Shown here: one piece after another, positions 11,601-23,255 of the stretch
How the letters are laid out: every line of letters starts with the position of its first letter
Numbering within the stretch: position 1 is the stretch's first letter
Notes under the pieces: model-generated
What the model was told of the DNA's origin: nothing
The model's database searches: none
Seen by the model: the letters and a program-made list of their open reading frames with translations, nothing else
Source: Cadophora sp. MPI-SDFR-AT-0126
Lineage: Eukaryota; Ascomycota; Leotiomycetes; Helotiales; Ploettnerulaceae
NCBI GenBank assembly: GCA_020747065.1
Contig: JAGMVK010000029.1
Coordinates: forward strand, 432,632 to 496,631
Reading direction: 5' to 3'
Length of the DNA stretch: 64,000 nt
Position numbers and translations under genes: made by a program

Positions 11601-12472
11601 ATTCACATTCCCTGTTTGTGTCTGTCGTTGATTTTACCCGGCCCCTCAAGCGAACCTTATCCCCGCAATCGAGACCCTCGTGTGATGTTGGGGCGGTTCG
11701 GGCCTCGGCAGACTCTCCCCTCTGAGAACTTGGTTTGGGATACCTCGCGATCCTACCATTCATTTATTTCTGTGCTTCATACTATAGAAAACAATATCAG
11801 AAAGCTTTATTTTTCGACTAATGGCTCGCGTAGGATCGGTACCAAGTTCTTCTCTGATGTGCTGTCTATGTGCTGTTGTATCAGAAATTTGAGGACCGAT
11901 GCTCACTAAACAACTATTCCATATGTCCTTTCAAGATCAGAACAATTGGACAGCCGGTTAATCTTTTCTCCTCATCTGCCCAAACATGGAAATCCGGTCT
12001 CAAAGGGGCAAGTTCCCCGGAGGGACCTCAAAGTCCCTCGAATCGGTTTGCCCCTGGATACCCAAGCTAGCTTCGATTTTTATATTAATTTTCGGTTCAA
12101 CTGACCCGGTGGTCGCTGTGACCACATCGTGAGGTATGTCGAGAGCCGTCCAGTACAGTGACTTGATGTACCTCGCGAGCCCTTTCAAGTCGACCCATGC
12201 GCCGCACCAAAGTTTCTCCACTCTGTTTCATACTGTGGGAAGTGAGAGGAGACCAGCTGAGCAGTTAGTCATGACTAAGTCGTTCACCCTTCAATCTCTC
12301 CATTCCGGACCGCCTCTCGCGAAGCAGTTCGTCTCTCTAGCTTCTTCATTCTTGACCCCGAAGGGACCGTCGAGCCGCTGATCCATGGCCAATTTCAGAT
12401 GGCCTGTGGTTACGATTGAGGATATCCACGAGTGAAGAGCCTTGCGCCGTGGATTGTTTAAGCTATCCTCTT
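8700..12472. other. Gene-poor 3.8-kb region with possible membrane-protein remnant
   Basis: No complete gene seen. On the minus strand at about 9490-8904, separate frames encode hydrophobic stretches: MAVLMLSIFCNSLF near 9485, IVVIAFLLITNF near 9212, and LAGIPLLFLDAAMLVDYL in the 9104-8904 frame. Stops and frame changes interrupt them, so this may be a decayed transporter-like gene. A 127-codon plus-strand frame at 10050-10433 has no recognisable features. The part nearest 12.5 kb is upstream sequence of the cellobiohydrolase. A cluster reading CCCCGGAG at 12015-12022 fits the CreA/Cre1 SYGGRG consensus on both strands. Confidence 0.4.
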
Positions 12473-12503
12473 GGCTTTATGAGAAGCCAAAAGGTTATAT
12501 AAA
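12473..12503 (+). promoter_or_regulatory. Core promoter of the cellobiohydrolase gene
   Basis: TATATAAA at 12496-12503 lies 70 bp before the ATG at 12573, a normal distance for a fungal TATA box. A GGC(A/T)4 element (GGCTTTA, 12473-12479), the half-site consensus of the xylanase regulator Xyr1/XlnR, lies just upstream. The TATA box is clear. The Xyr1 assignment rests on one short match. Confidence 0.6.
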
Positions 12504-12572
12504 CTGGGATTCCTCTGATCCAGGAATTCTCTACTCACGCCTCTTCTCCAAGATCATCATCATCCCTCAACC

Positions 12573-14261
12573 ATGTCTTCCAGAATCGCCCTCGCCTCGC
12601 TTTTGCTGTCTGTTGCCTCCGGTCAGGGAATCGGTACTTTGACTGCTGAAGTTCACCCTCCTCTCACATGGCAAACCTGCACAGCTTATGGCTCTTGCAC
12701 AACTATCGCCGGCAAGGTCGTCCTCGATTCTAATTGGCGGTGGTTGCACTCGTCAACTGGTACCAATTGCTATACTGGCAATACCTGGAACCCAACCTTC
12801 TGCCCCGACGATGTTACTTGCGCGCAGAACTGCCAGCTCGATGGTGCTGACTACTCTGGAACCTATGGAGCTACCACCAGTGGCAGTGCTTTGAGACTCA
12901 ACTTTGTCACTAACGGAGCCAACCGAAACGTCGGATCCCGCATGTTCCTCATGGCCGATGACTCTAACTACCAGATGCTTACCGTCTTGAACAGAGAGTT
13001 CACATTCGACGTGGATGTGTCTCATCTTCCTTGTGGTTTGAACGGTGCTCTTTACCTCGTCTCCATGGCCAAGGATGGAGGTGCTTCTTTGTACCCCAAC
13101 AACAAGGCTGGTGCTAAGTATGGTAAGTCTCGAATATTCATAGATTACCTGAATAGCGGCTAACAGCTTCAGGTGTCGGTTACTGCGATGCTCAGTGCCC
13201 ACGTGATCTCAAGTTCATCAACGGCCAGGTAAGTTCTTGGCATGAGCAACAAGGGTCACTTATTCTGACTCCAATCCGAGGCCAACGTCGAGGGATGGGT
13301 CCCATCTTCAAACAACGTCAACACCGGCGTCGGAACTCATGGTTCGTGCTGTGCTGAGATGGACATCTGGGAGGCCAACTCCATCTCCACGGCCTACACT
13401 CCTCACTCTGCCAACCCAGTCGGACAGACCATGTGCTCAGGAGACACTTGTGGAGGTACCTACTCCTCCGACAGATATGCTGGTGTCACCGATCCCGATG
13501 GATGTGATTTCAACTCCTACCGAATGGGCAACAAGGAGTTCTACGGCCCAGGGAAGACAGTCAACACCAACTCTGTCTTCACTGTCGTCACTCAATTCCT
13601 CACCAACACTGGCACCGATTCCGGAACTTTGAGCGAGATCAAGAGATTCTATGTCCAGAACGGCGTTGTCATTCCCAACTCTCAGTCCACCATCGCCGGC
13701 GTCTCAGGCAACTCTCTTACCGATACCTTCTGCAAGGCCCAAAAGGTTGCGTTCAACGACCCAGACATCTACAACCAACACGGTGGATTCGCTTCCATGT
13801 CCACCGCTCTCAAGAACGGTATGGTTCTCTCCCTCTCCCTTTGGGACGATTACGCCGCAAACATGCTCTGGCTCGACAGCACCTATCCCACTACTGGCAA
13901 CCCAGCCACCCCAGGTATCGGCCGTGGAACGTGCCCAACCACCTCCGGTGTCCCAGCCGATGTCGAAGCTGCCAGCCCCAACTCCTACGTCATCTACTCC
14001 AACATCAAAGTTGGAGCGATCAACTCCACCTTCAACGCAGGATCCGTTGTCAGCCCACCAGCAGGAGGCTCATCATCCACCACGCTCCGCACTTCTACCT
14101 CGACAAGAACCACCACCTCCGCCGCCGCTACTTCATCTGCAGCCTCTGGTGGTGCTGCACACTGGGCACAGTGCGGAGGAATCGGTTATACCGGCCCAAC
14201 CACTTGCCAGTCCCCATGGGTCTGCACGGTCTCCAACGCATACTACTCCCAGTGCTTGTAG
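12573..14261 (+). CDS. cel7A: Secreted GH7 cellobiohydrolase with CBM1, 528 aa
   Basis: Retaining exo-glucanase that releases cellobiose processively from reducing ends of cellulose. Exons 12573-13122, 13173-13228 and 13281-14261 total 529 codons with stop, all phases consistent. A signal peptide covers about residues 1-17. The mature protein opens with the family hallmark [13 protein letters not shown]. The catalytic loop EMDIWEAN supplies the nucleophile and acid/base glutamates in E-x-D-x2-E spacing. Many paired cysteines fit the GH7 fold. A Ser/Thr-rich linker ([19 protein letters not shown]) leads to a C-terminal CBM1 containing [14 protein letters not shown] and ending SQCL, with its aromatic cellulose-binding residues. 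Length fits a two-domain CBHI rather than a single-domain GH7. Codons lean to C at third positions, as in highly expressed secreted enzymes. Confidence 0.97.
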
Positions 14262-15164
14262 GCATCTCGCCTACATCACTGCCATCTTCGCACAAGTACT
14301 TGCTCAAATGATGAAAGCAGTAGTCTGAACAATCCACCCAGACCCCAAGTGTTCAGAAGAAAGGTGAAACGACAAAATTGAGATGACATGGATGAGCATA
14401 CGCAAAGCAACAGCATGGGAAAATTGAATCGGATCAGATGGAAACGGCGAGAAAAAGACGGGTGATGTTTTCGGACTGACTGATCTTCTTGCTTGAGACG
14501 AGACGCAAAAACTGTCATTTCTGACCTCTTTGAGGATGTGCATATGTGCAAAACATTTTCCTTTCTGTAAATAGTCTTAGTTGATCCTTTTGAGATGAAA
14601 ATTTCATTCGTTACCGTTGACGATTTTGAGATCGTTGTGCATACCTCGGTGTTCATACTCTGATAAACATACTTTCCCTTCCCCTTCCCTTCCCGAGTTT
14701 GAAACTTGTTTCAAAAATTTCGTGACAGTTCCGTCTGTTGCTCCGGGGTTGAGACCATTTGATCTGAAGAGACCACTGATACATTTGCTTATTCATCTGT
14801 GGCCGCGGCCTGGGACGCCCCCTATTACCATCAATGGTCTTGTCCATCCCACTTGCCTCTTCGACCGGCTTCCTGACTCTGGACTCTTCAGTTTCAATGG
14901 AAACCTGTTGTGTTTGCTTGAACTGAAACCAATGTCTTAACATCTAGGGATACCAAATCCAAGCGATATACATCTATTTCTGGTTCCTCAACGACGTGCC
15001 CTGTCGCCTCATCTAAGGTTTGATCAAAGTCTGGGTCGTAGATGCCGGTCACGCCAAGAGTCTGCGGAAGAGGATGTTTTGTTTTGGCGGGATAAGACAG
15101 CCAGCATTTGTAGTAGTCGGAAGAAAGGTGGTAACTCTCGTACCAAGATCCAACGAATATCCCG
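14262..15164. other. 3' region of cel7A and intergenic
   Basis: No gene supported. Short frames on both strands overlap one another without domain signal. Pyrimidine-rich segments near 14660-14700 look like ordinary intergenic sequence. Confidence 0.4.
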
Positions 15165-15793
15165 TCAAGCTTGAATCAAGCGAGCATGGGAGGGAATGAT
15201 GTATTTGATGTCCGAGATTGCATGCATCGTGTAGAACCCGGACATAAGCCCCATAATTGCTGTTACGAAGCTCTGTTCCCACAATCCTCGCAGAAAAGGG
15301 GAGTATAGTTCTATCTTGAATACAGCATGGCTAACGTAGATGATGCGCGTCGGGTTTTGTCTGAATGTATGAACTTCGCTCAATATCCACGGCCAACGCA
15401 TCGTCAGCCCAAGATCGTTACCGCTCATGTCGTATGCAGAAACAACCTTCACAGTCCTGTAAAGCTTCGAGAAATGAACTACTTGTTGCAGCAACTCGTC
15501 ACCAGCCAATCGTTGATCAATTGACATAACATCGATGAAGAGATAGTCGATGCCCAATTTCCAAGCTTGGTGAATAGCACAGAAACATTGCGGGATCCGA
15601 TCACTCTATATGTTCCATCCCATCTCCATGATACGACGGCAACGGTTGATGGGTCTTCGACAGGAAACTGGATCGTCTTCACGGGTATGGCTTTGTCTGC
15701 GGTGGTAGCGTCCAATCGGCCATGGAAGAGGTCGTGTTCGCTGACTTCGTTCACAAGTAGTGCTTGCCACGAGGGAAGTGACATTTCGACCAT
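15165..15793 (-). pseudogene. HET-like domain gene remnant with frameshift
   Basis: Two overlapping minus-strand frames together resemble the N-terminal part of a fungal heterokaryon-incompatibility-like protein. The first (from 15793) carries STVAVVSWRWDG and GSRNV. The second carries AIHQAWKLGIDYLFIDVMSIDQ-type sequence and then RWPWILSEVHTF, with matching order and spacing. The switch of frame falls at about 15575-15600, where no GT-AG intron fits. Upstream in the second frame there is a TAG. A single-base indel is the simplest explanation, making this a pseudogene unless it is a sequencing error. The second frame stops at 15165, giving about 209 residues, shorter than most HET proteins. 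The family call rests on the SWRWD and YLFIDxxSIDQ pattern only. Confidence 0.45.
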
Positions 15794-17336
15794 AATTCTG
15801 TATATTGCTTGAATGTTTCATCTGTTCAGCTGTGGAGGATTAGGCAAGTTGTGCTTATGATCAGGAGGTCAGCCTCAACCTCGCGAGAATTTATGACGTG
15901 GCGGCTCTTGGCCTATTATTGAAAGTCCGACTGATAGATATAGCTTCAAATGACTGAAGGTATCCTTTGAGAGTCTGCATCTACAGTTCAGCCGACATTT
16001 GCGGCCATAATGAGCATTCTGTTCGATTAAAGCTAAGGAGAGTAACGTATCGATTTTCAATCGCTGGAATTTCGGATGTTGCATTTCGGAATATAACATA
16101 TCAGAATCAAAGGCACGAATTGTCTATCATATTCATATGTCTGACTGAAGGTTCTTATAGCGCGAAACAATACTTTCGCCAAGTGGAGGTACCTAAACTG
16201 TGATCTCCCTGCGAAGTCACGCTTCTGATCACATGTTCCCGTAAAATCTTCGGCAATGACGACCACCTTGTCCTATGTGCCTCGCAACAATTTGAAACGT
16301 TTCTTCCTTTCCTTTTGTGAAATACTGAAGCATCGTCCAAACTGCTCTCAGCCACCAACACTGCCATTCTCTCTACCCAGCCTTGCTTTCTTCCCTGGGC
16401 TTCCTGGACTCTTTGCTTCCCAATGCGAGATGGCTGGCAGTCGATCATTGCTAAATTCAATATACCAATGGACAATTGCTTGAGCTGACCAAAAGGAGTG
16501 AACGCACTACTGCTGTATGTTTACGCAAGAAAGATAGTTGTCCGGGGAATAAGTCGCCATGTCTCCACCTCATCGCCATAAAATTCAAAAGTAGATAACT
16601 TAGAGTTCGTTCGATGCCAACAATCCCATCTCGTCTCAATATCTTGACGTTCATAGTACGGTCTGAATAAATATGGTGCATCTTTCTAGCATCGCTATGT
16701 ATCTATCAAAAATTGTCCATTCGTCCGGCTTCGTATCGTGTTCGTTTTCTTTCTTGCGAGCGACCTTTGTGCGCGCCTTGCAAATCTGCCCCACTCTTTT
16801 GCCGCCCGAATATCGTCCGAATACTATGGTTTGTATGAATGTTATGTGTTGTATCTGTGGATATGGACCCCTTTCTTGTTTTGTCTTGGCCCGTTCTGTT
16901 TGAGAATTGTGACATTTGTGGGCCAATCAGCCTTCGCATGCTTGCCATCCAATAGCAGCTACCATCCAGGAGTTCAACACTGGAATCAGGGTTGGACATT
17001 GACATGTCTGCTTGTTGGCAGATACGCCCGTGTCTCGTAATTTGAGGTGGCGAAGCCGTTACAGACAGTTACTGGCTGTTTTGCGAAGGATTCCTCCTGC
17101 ACGCAGTGACTCTTAGGATCGGACATAGAGCCATTTCCTATGCACATACACATCCTGATCTTCCCTGTAACTCCGGGGTATCCTCCGCAAGAAGATCGAT
17201 CATGAAAATTGTGAGATAAAGAGCTTCAACCCGTTGATGAATGGCTTGCAAGAAACCCCTCCAGGCAGATGATTCGCGGTTGCTCTGGCTCTTCTCAACA
17301 TTTATCTCTTGTCGTTCATGCTCATCGTCACTTACA
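15794..17336. other. Intergenic region upstream of the b561-like gene
   Basis: No gene seen. An in-frame upstream ATG for the next gene exists at 17241, adding 32 residues, but 17337 is preferred because the membrane anchor follows it at the usual distance. Confidence 0.4.
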
Positions 17337-19881
17337 ATGGTTTTCCAACGCTATGTGTCGTTGTCACTTGGACAACAACATGTCCGTCTATTTTTTTCAC
17401 TGGTGACGGGTTTATTCGGGAGTCTGATGCTCTACGGTAGTTTTTACTATATTACGATACGCCAGCAAGGAGAGCAATTCAAAGGACGGGAATGGCCTGG
17501 TTATACACACGGAACTGGGCTGGACACCAGAGGTGTTCTGGACACTCGAGACTTGGCGTCTGCAATTGGAGATCTCTTCGGTGGATCACTTCCGCCAACC
17601 GATGCTGGAGCAATGAGCGGACTCTTGTCATCGTTGGAAGGCAGCATAACAAAGCTACTAGGTGATGCAGGGGGGAGTTTGTTGGACGGGTTGAAAGAAC
17701 CATCCAAATACTTGGGCATCGGTCTTGCCAGTGGGGCCTTGACTGGCCTCAACATGACCGTACCAGAGAATATACCCACGCCAACTGGAGTAAGCAGTCT
17801 TACTGAAAATCTGGGGTCAGGTCTATCTTCCACGATATTGTCTTCTGATAGTATCAAGTCCTTATTCAACGGCCCTCCGGGTCCTGGGGGAACGCTTGGT
17901 GGGAGTGATGGAAGTGTAGGTCAAGCAGTCATGGCATTGGGTCAAGGTATGATGCCGGACTTGCTCCATTTGCCATTTGCTCCATTTAGTCCTCGGTGCT
18001 GACTATTATCCATAGGGCTTGGCAGTGGCGCATCCTCGGGACTCAAGCTGGCTACGACAGCAGCGACTACTCCCGCTTTCAATACAAGTGGGATCAGTGG
18101 CATTGCAGGGAATTTTGGAGAAGGGTTGACAAGCTCGCTTCTGAACAACGTTCAATTACCATCAGCCGACTCCTTGATGAACACGGTGAAGGGTCTGTTT
18201 GGTGGAGCCAATACAACCACCAGCATGGCTGAAATTGGAACTTCTTTGGGCACTGGAATCGGAGAAGGTGCGGCGATTGGCCTGGGGTTTCAAGTCGACA
18301 ACAGCACGCCTCCGGACACAGGGCCTGGAATTGCCGAGGGATTTACCAAGGGCCTCGTTTCCGGGTTCCTTCAAAATGATACCGTAGGAAAAATCATGAA
18401 CAGTGTTTCGTCGCACACGGCAAATTCTTCCATCAAGCTTCCTAGCATCGATTTTGCTAAAGTAGCGGAAGGACTGGCTGTTGGCTTGGTTTCTGGAATT
18501 GGCTCCACAATCTCGACTTTGGATCTCATCTCTGCCAATACAACTTCGTTCAATGACTCACTGGGGGGTGCCGCCACTGGATTCGGTCGAGGACTCGGAT
18601 CTGAAGGTGCGAAATTGGTCAGTGAAATAATGGACAGCAGCAAAGTCGCAACAAGAGGAACGCAGCAGCCGAAATCCGTGGACGGCATAGATTCGAAAAT
18701 ACAAGTCCGTCAGGTCCATTACAAGCGAGCGGAGTTGGCCAATGCGACAGATTTGGCTTCCGTCCTTTCACATCTCAACGCCTCAAGCATCAATCCCCTC
18801 GTTCAGAGCGGCATGAAAGCGCTCTCTTGCGAAGGTGTTGGTGGCCTGATTGCCCTTGCCTTCGGGTTGGTACGGAGTGGAACAATTAAGACTGGCAGTA
18901 TCAACCTGAAAGACCTCACATCATCCTCACCAAAAATTGGGAATGTCTCGTTGCCAGATCAGGAGTTTATCATCAAGAGTGGCATAAATACATATCATTT
19001 GAACCCAGCTAAGGGAATTGGATCTGTTTCTGTCAATGGGATGGGCATCTACAAATTTATTGTACTGGCAGTGGCTCACAGTAAGCAGTGGAAGTTGATA
19101 AATCTGTCTGTGCTACTAACATCTTCTAGTCCTTTTTGCTGCTGCTGCACATTTTGCGGCTATTCCGATCTTCCTACTTGCCTTCAATGGGTTACGAGTC
19201 GCACGCATTCTCGGACAGCCTGTAACAACGAAAATCAACCCTACTCTGCCAAGATGGTTGACGTTACTTGGGTTTTCCATTGTCCCTCTGACGATTCTTA
19301 CATTTGGATTCGGCGTTGGCCTAACAGCGAGCGCAAAGCATTTCGTAACTCCCCACCAGGTACAGTCCTTTCGCCAAGATCGCTGCATTTGTTCTGACAA
19401 GTCATCGTCACAGATTCTTGGGGGTATTGTATTCCTGCAGATTCTGGTCTCTGCAGCGATAACCCAATACCTCCGACAGAAAGGCCGGCTGACAAGTGGA
19501 AGTGACAGCAGTCCACTAGTCCAAAGACTAAAGATTGTCAATCTCGTCAATTTAGGGTTATTATTTCTTATGACAGAGACAACGCTCTTTTTCAGCTTCT
19601 CGGATCTAGCGAAGCTGAGTCTTTGTGCGACTCAGACAATCATACCGACAGGGATTTGGGCTGCGTTTGGATGGATATTGATGGGCCCTCATACATTGGC
19701 TGTTGGTCTGCAAGTTCTAATTTTGTGGTTGAAGCGACTTGAGCGGAATAAGCACAAGGGTATCCGAGAACGGCATGTGACGAAGAGACGAGTCTGGGCG
19801 AACTTCTGGAGAAAGCCAACTCCAAACGCGTCAAAGGAAGCTCAAGCAGACAAACTAGAAGTTCGGCTTTTGAGCGTCTAA
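17337..19881 (+). CDS. Membrane protein with Gly-patterned repeats and cytochrome b561-like tail, 790 aa
   Basis: Exons 17337-17946, 18016-19080, 19130-19359 and 19414-19881 sum to 791 codons with stop; branch sites such as CTACTAAC support the introns. Residues about 16-41 form a signal anchor. Residues about 125-410 contain at least four degenerate repeats of roughly 55-65 aa. Each starts with a G-x-G-x3-G-type run (GIGLASGALTGL, GLGSGASSGL, GTGIGEGAAIGL, GLAVGLVSGIG), continues with an Asn/Thr-rich stretch with N-glycosylation sites, and ends in a second amphipathic Gly run. The C-terminal 240 residues hold five or six membrane helices. HQILGGIVFLQILVSAA and the earlier His pair in the first helix resemble the haem-binding core of cytochrome b561/ferric-reductase-like proteins, but ligands are not all clear. 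The repeats would face the lumen or cell exterior. The 54-bp third intron is in frame without a stop, so it may be retained at times. Function unknown. Confidence 0.75.
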
Positions 19882-20785
19882 ACAGACGCATATCTTTCTA
19901 TGTATAGAATGTATCGAAAATGCTTGTTTCAGAGAAAGTGCTAGTTTTGATTGGCGCTAAAGGGTTTACGGGCATATGTCAGGTTGATCATATATTGCGC
20001 CACATTATCGAATTAGCATTAGCATGGGAGGTATTGGACTAGGACCTGGGTAGCTAATTCAATACGGTAGATTTTGCTGGTTTTGCTTTTTCTTTCCCTA
20101 ATATTGTCAGCAAGTCGACCAGATTTGTTGAGGCCCAGTCGTTCGCTGTCACTGTAAGCCGTGACTGCTTACAGGCGTGCAAGCCCTCGAGATTTGTGGA
20201 GTGATAAATCCGTCCAGCCCCATCTCTTTTTGATCAGATCATCATTTGATGTTGAGCTCTAGTGTAACTTAAGTCACAAGCCACATGGTCATCATTTCCG
20301 TGGCGTGAGGGGATATTTCCAGCTGCCTTCGGAACCATACCGAGAGACCTGCTGCCTAATCCCTAGCGAACTGTAGCAGTGCCGTGGCATCATACTTTTC
20401 TTTTGTCCCTATCTGTAACCGCAAGTGTTTTGCGTTGTCGAGCCGCACTGGGATCACCCCGCACATCTCACCCCAGTCGCTGGTCAACCCCTGAACTAAG
20501 CGAGAAAGTCTCCCCACCATCCATGCAAGCATGAACATCGATAGCAGGTTAGTTCTCAACCCAATAATGCGTTTCCTAATGACGTCTTTGTTCATTTGGG
20601 CTCGAGGGCTTCGTTATAAACTGTGCATTGGACGTGCAATGATTAGCTAATTTCCATACGACAGGTTACGAGGACTAAGGAGCTCTAGACCACCATTCGA
20701 TTTCGTCTATTGTCTTCCAGCTTGATAGCCCTTAATCCTGCTCCTTAAGATCTGAGTATTAAGGGGTCAGAGCAGAGTTGATAAC
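19882..20785. other. Intergenic between two plus-strand genes
   Basis: About 900 bp with no coding signal. A poly-pyrimidine tract lies at 20084-20100. No TATA-like box stands out before the next start. Confidence 0.45.
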
Positions 20786-22198
20786 ATGTGGAGGACCGAC
20801 AGCAATAAAGCTTATCCATTTCGTCACAAGCATCCGAATCACTTCCCACCCTCACCACGAGAAACAGAAGCTCACCTCTCCACATGCTTTGAGGACTATG
20901 AAGCAGATGAAGAGGTTCCCATTGTATACATGATGCCTGAAAGTCGTCCTGACGCCCACAATACACTATCCTCCTCGCCAAGTTTTGATATCGTTCTCAC
21001 GACACCAACGCCCACCGAACGGAAGCAGCGGAACACATTCCTAACCTCTGTACCTCTACCCGACATGCCGTCTATCCCTGACTACTTCGCTTCGGACTAC
21101 ATATTTGGAGAAGATAATATCTCTACGCCCCCAATACCGATGAGGAGGAGACCCAGTCTCAATCTCAGACCTCTGTCGATCCCACCTCGTGGTCCATTAC
21201 CTTCGCTTGCGAATACCCCGCAAACAAATTATTTCTCGTCACCAACCTCAACAACAACAACAGCAACGTCCAGCCGGCCTCGAAGGCTACGAAAAGATGC
21301 GCCACCAACGCCTTCCTCTCAGGCTCCGGAAAAGATGACAAATCTACTAACGGAAGTCCTGAACATCATGAACACCGTAATGGAGCAGCAGCATTCCGTA
21401 CAAGAAGAAGATGCGATACTCTCGGATCTTACGGAACTAGTTGTAATCATGCAAGAGGAAGCTGAAGCATTATTGCACCTTGCAGACCTGGTAGAGGAGT
21501 ACGTGGAAGAAGTCGATATTTCCAAGGAAGCGGCGGAAATTGAGGATTGGGTCGAGGATTTGCGACTAGACGAGATGCCAGAAGTCAGTGATGGGAGTGG
21601 CGAGACGACGGAAACCGAGGTAGATGTTGTGCCCATCATCGTCGATCCAGAAAAACATTCGCGAAATAAGAGCCACGCGAGAGACGACTCTTTTGACTCG
21701 GCGCTGGGCTTGGATGAGGAGGGGCAGTTGGGACATTCGAGGAATGTGAGTGAGACGATTCACCAAGCTGCAGTCGTGCAGATAGCGCAGCTTAGGAAAT
21801 CGGAAAGCGATATACGAAGGGGAAATTTGGTCGCGATCGGGAGGAGAGCGATGGAGAGATCGGAAGGCATGGCTTCGATACCACAAACACCTCGGACTCC
21901 AAATACACCTCGAACCCCACAGACACCCCGAACGCCACGGACGCCGCTGACCCCCCAAACCCCGAGAGCGCAATATGTATCGCACCGGAAGCCCTCAATT
22001 GGATTGATAAAAGTGGACAAAGCGGAACTATGGGGTATAGGAAAGGGAAAGGAGAAAGGAAAATCGAGGAAAGCTCCGCCGCCGCCGCTTTCGCCATTTA
22101 GGGATTCGGCGCTGGTCATGAGCCCCATTAGTAGTTTGAGGAGTAAACCGAAAGGGAGAAATGATCGAGGAATTGTGATGAGTCCAAGATGGATATAG
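20786..22198 (+). CDS. Uncharacterised low-complexity protein with TPRTP repeats, 470 aa
   Basis: Single-exon gene from ATG 20786 to TAG. No family recognised. The first 180 residues are Pro/Ser-rich and basic in places. Residues about 185-275 form a strongly acidic likely coiled coil (LTEVLNIMNTVMEQQHS through EEYVEEVDISKEAAEIEDW), the only part expected to fold. A Ser/Asp region follows, then a three-residue tandem repeat T-P-R/Q/N/L at residues about 366-394. The C terminus is basic with PPPPLSPF and MSP motifs. The many SP and TP sites suit proline-directed kinase targets, and the PxxP runs suit SH3 binding. There is no signal peptide or membrane segment, so it is likely intracellular, perhaps a cytoskeletal or signalling scaffold. 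That role is inference. Confidence 0.75.
   Translation: MWRTDSNKAYPFRHKHPNHFPPSPRETEAHLSTCFEDYEADEEVPIVYMMPESRPDAHNTLSSSPSFDIVLTTPTPTERKQRNTFLTSVPLPDMPSIPDYFASDYIFGEDNISTPPIPMRRRPSLNLRPLSIPPRGPLPSLANTPQTNYFSSPTSTTTTATSSRPRRLRKDAPPTPSSQAPEKMTNLLTEVLNIMNTVMEQQHSVQEEDAILSDLTELVVIMQEEAEALLHLADLVEEYVEEVDISKEAAEIEDWVEDLRLDEMPEVSDGSGETTETEVDVVPIIVDPEKHSRNKSHARDDSFDSALGLDEEGQLGHSRNVSETIHQAAVVQIAQLRKSESDIRRGNLVAIGRRAMERSEGMASIPQTPRTPNTPRTPQTPRTPRTPLTPQTPRAQYVSHRKPSIGLIKVDKAELWGIGKGKEKGKSRKAPPPPLSPFRDSALVMSPISSLRSKPKGRNDRGIVMSPRWI
21881..21968 (+). repeat. Coding tandem repeat, (x-T-P) array
   Basis: A 9-bp-register repeat of CAA/CGG-ACx-CCx codons encodes about ten T-P steps. Third positions vary between copies while T and P are kept, which suggests selection on the peptide rather than recent DNA slippage. 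Confidence 0.8.
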
Positions 22199-23255
22199 AA
22201 TAGGAAAATAATAGTTCAACTACACTTCCGATGACTTTCCACTACAGGTTCTGAAGGCGACAATTTTGTGGACCCGGGTGGGTTTCCAGGTATCGGCTTA
22301 AATTCTACCCATGTTCGGAAGACTCATATAAAATTAAATCGAGCACAATAAGAGAGTACGGATTGTTGCTTGATGTAAACAATGGTCTGTCATTGCATTC
22401 AACGAGTCGCTTTGCGAATCTAAGAACCTACTCTGCCTTGCTTCAACTATCACTGTTGTCACTTCGTCGAAATTACTAAATAGCCCCTGGAGCAGCGAAT
22501 ATCAGATAAAAACTTTTCTCTATGCCCATTTACTTTAAGCCAGAGAAAATGCAATATTACGAAATCGCTCTCTTTTAGAATGTTGTGGCTCTCTCCAGCC
22601 TCCAACAACCGGAGTCTCGGCTGTCTCCTACCTGACAAGAGACCAATGGAATGTCTCTACCTCTGATATGATCAAATCAAAACGATAGTAACGACTTCAT
22701 TCAGGCAGAAATTCTATCATGGTATCCCTTCCCCTACGTAGGCTGCAAAGGCACCTGAGAGCCCCGCGATCAGCTAGACAGCAGACGAAGAAATCAGAAC
22801 CCCAGCACTCGACCGACACGAATAGACTTACGAGACTGCCCTGCCTATATGTTCATTATGATAAGATAAAAATAACAGCTCAAGGGCGAAATTTGACTTC
22901 AAGAGGAGGGTAGAGGAAGCTTATAACCGGTCAGATAAAAAATAGCGTGAAACAGCGGGGCTTCGGCTCGCTTGTTTTGTTGTTTTGGTTGGACTCGCTT
23001 ACGGCGGTGTCAAAGCTGTGCAGCACACCACAGGGGAGGTTGCAAAACTTTGAATGGATGTTGGTTCTCAACTTCGTAGAATGGCTTATCAGAGCATTAC
23101 GGATTTCAATCTTGTAGGTCCAAGATCTCGGTATCGACACCGCTCCTTATTGTTATGCTTCCCGTTCAGTTTTCATCCATATTTTCTTTCCACTCCACAC
23201 CCATACTTTTCCAAGCTATACAAGCGCACACCTCAACAACACGAAGAATTTAATC
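22199..23255. other. Intergenic, convergent gene ends
   Basis: Lies between the 3' ends of a plus-strand and a minus-strand gene. Several short plus-strand frames are open but carry no features. No repeat seen. Confidence 0.45.

Noticed and set aside
17241..17336. Upstream ATG as the start of the b561-like protein
   Set aside because: It adds 32 residues with many cysteines before the anchor and no clear benefit. ATG 17337 places the membrane anchor normally. Not excluded.
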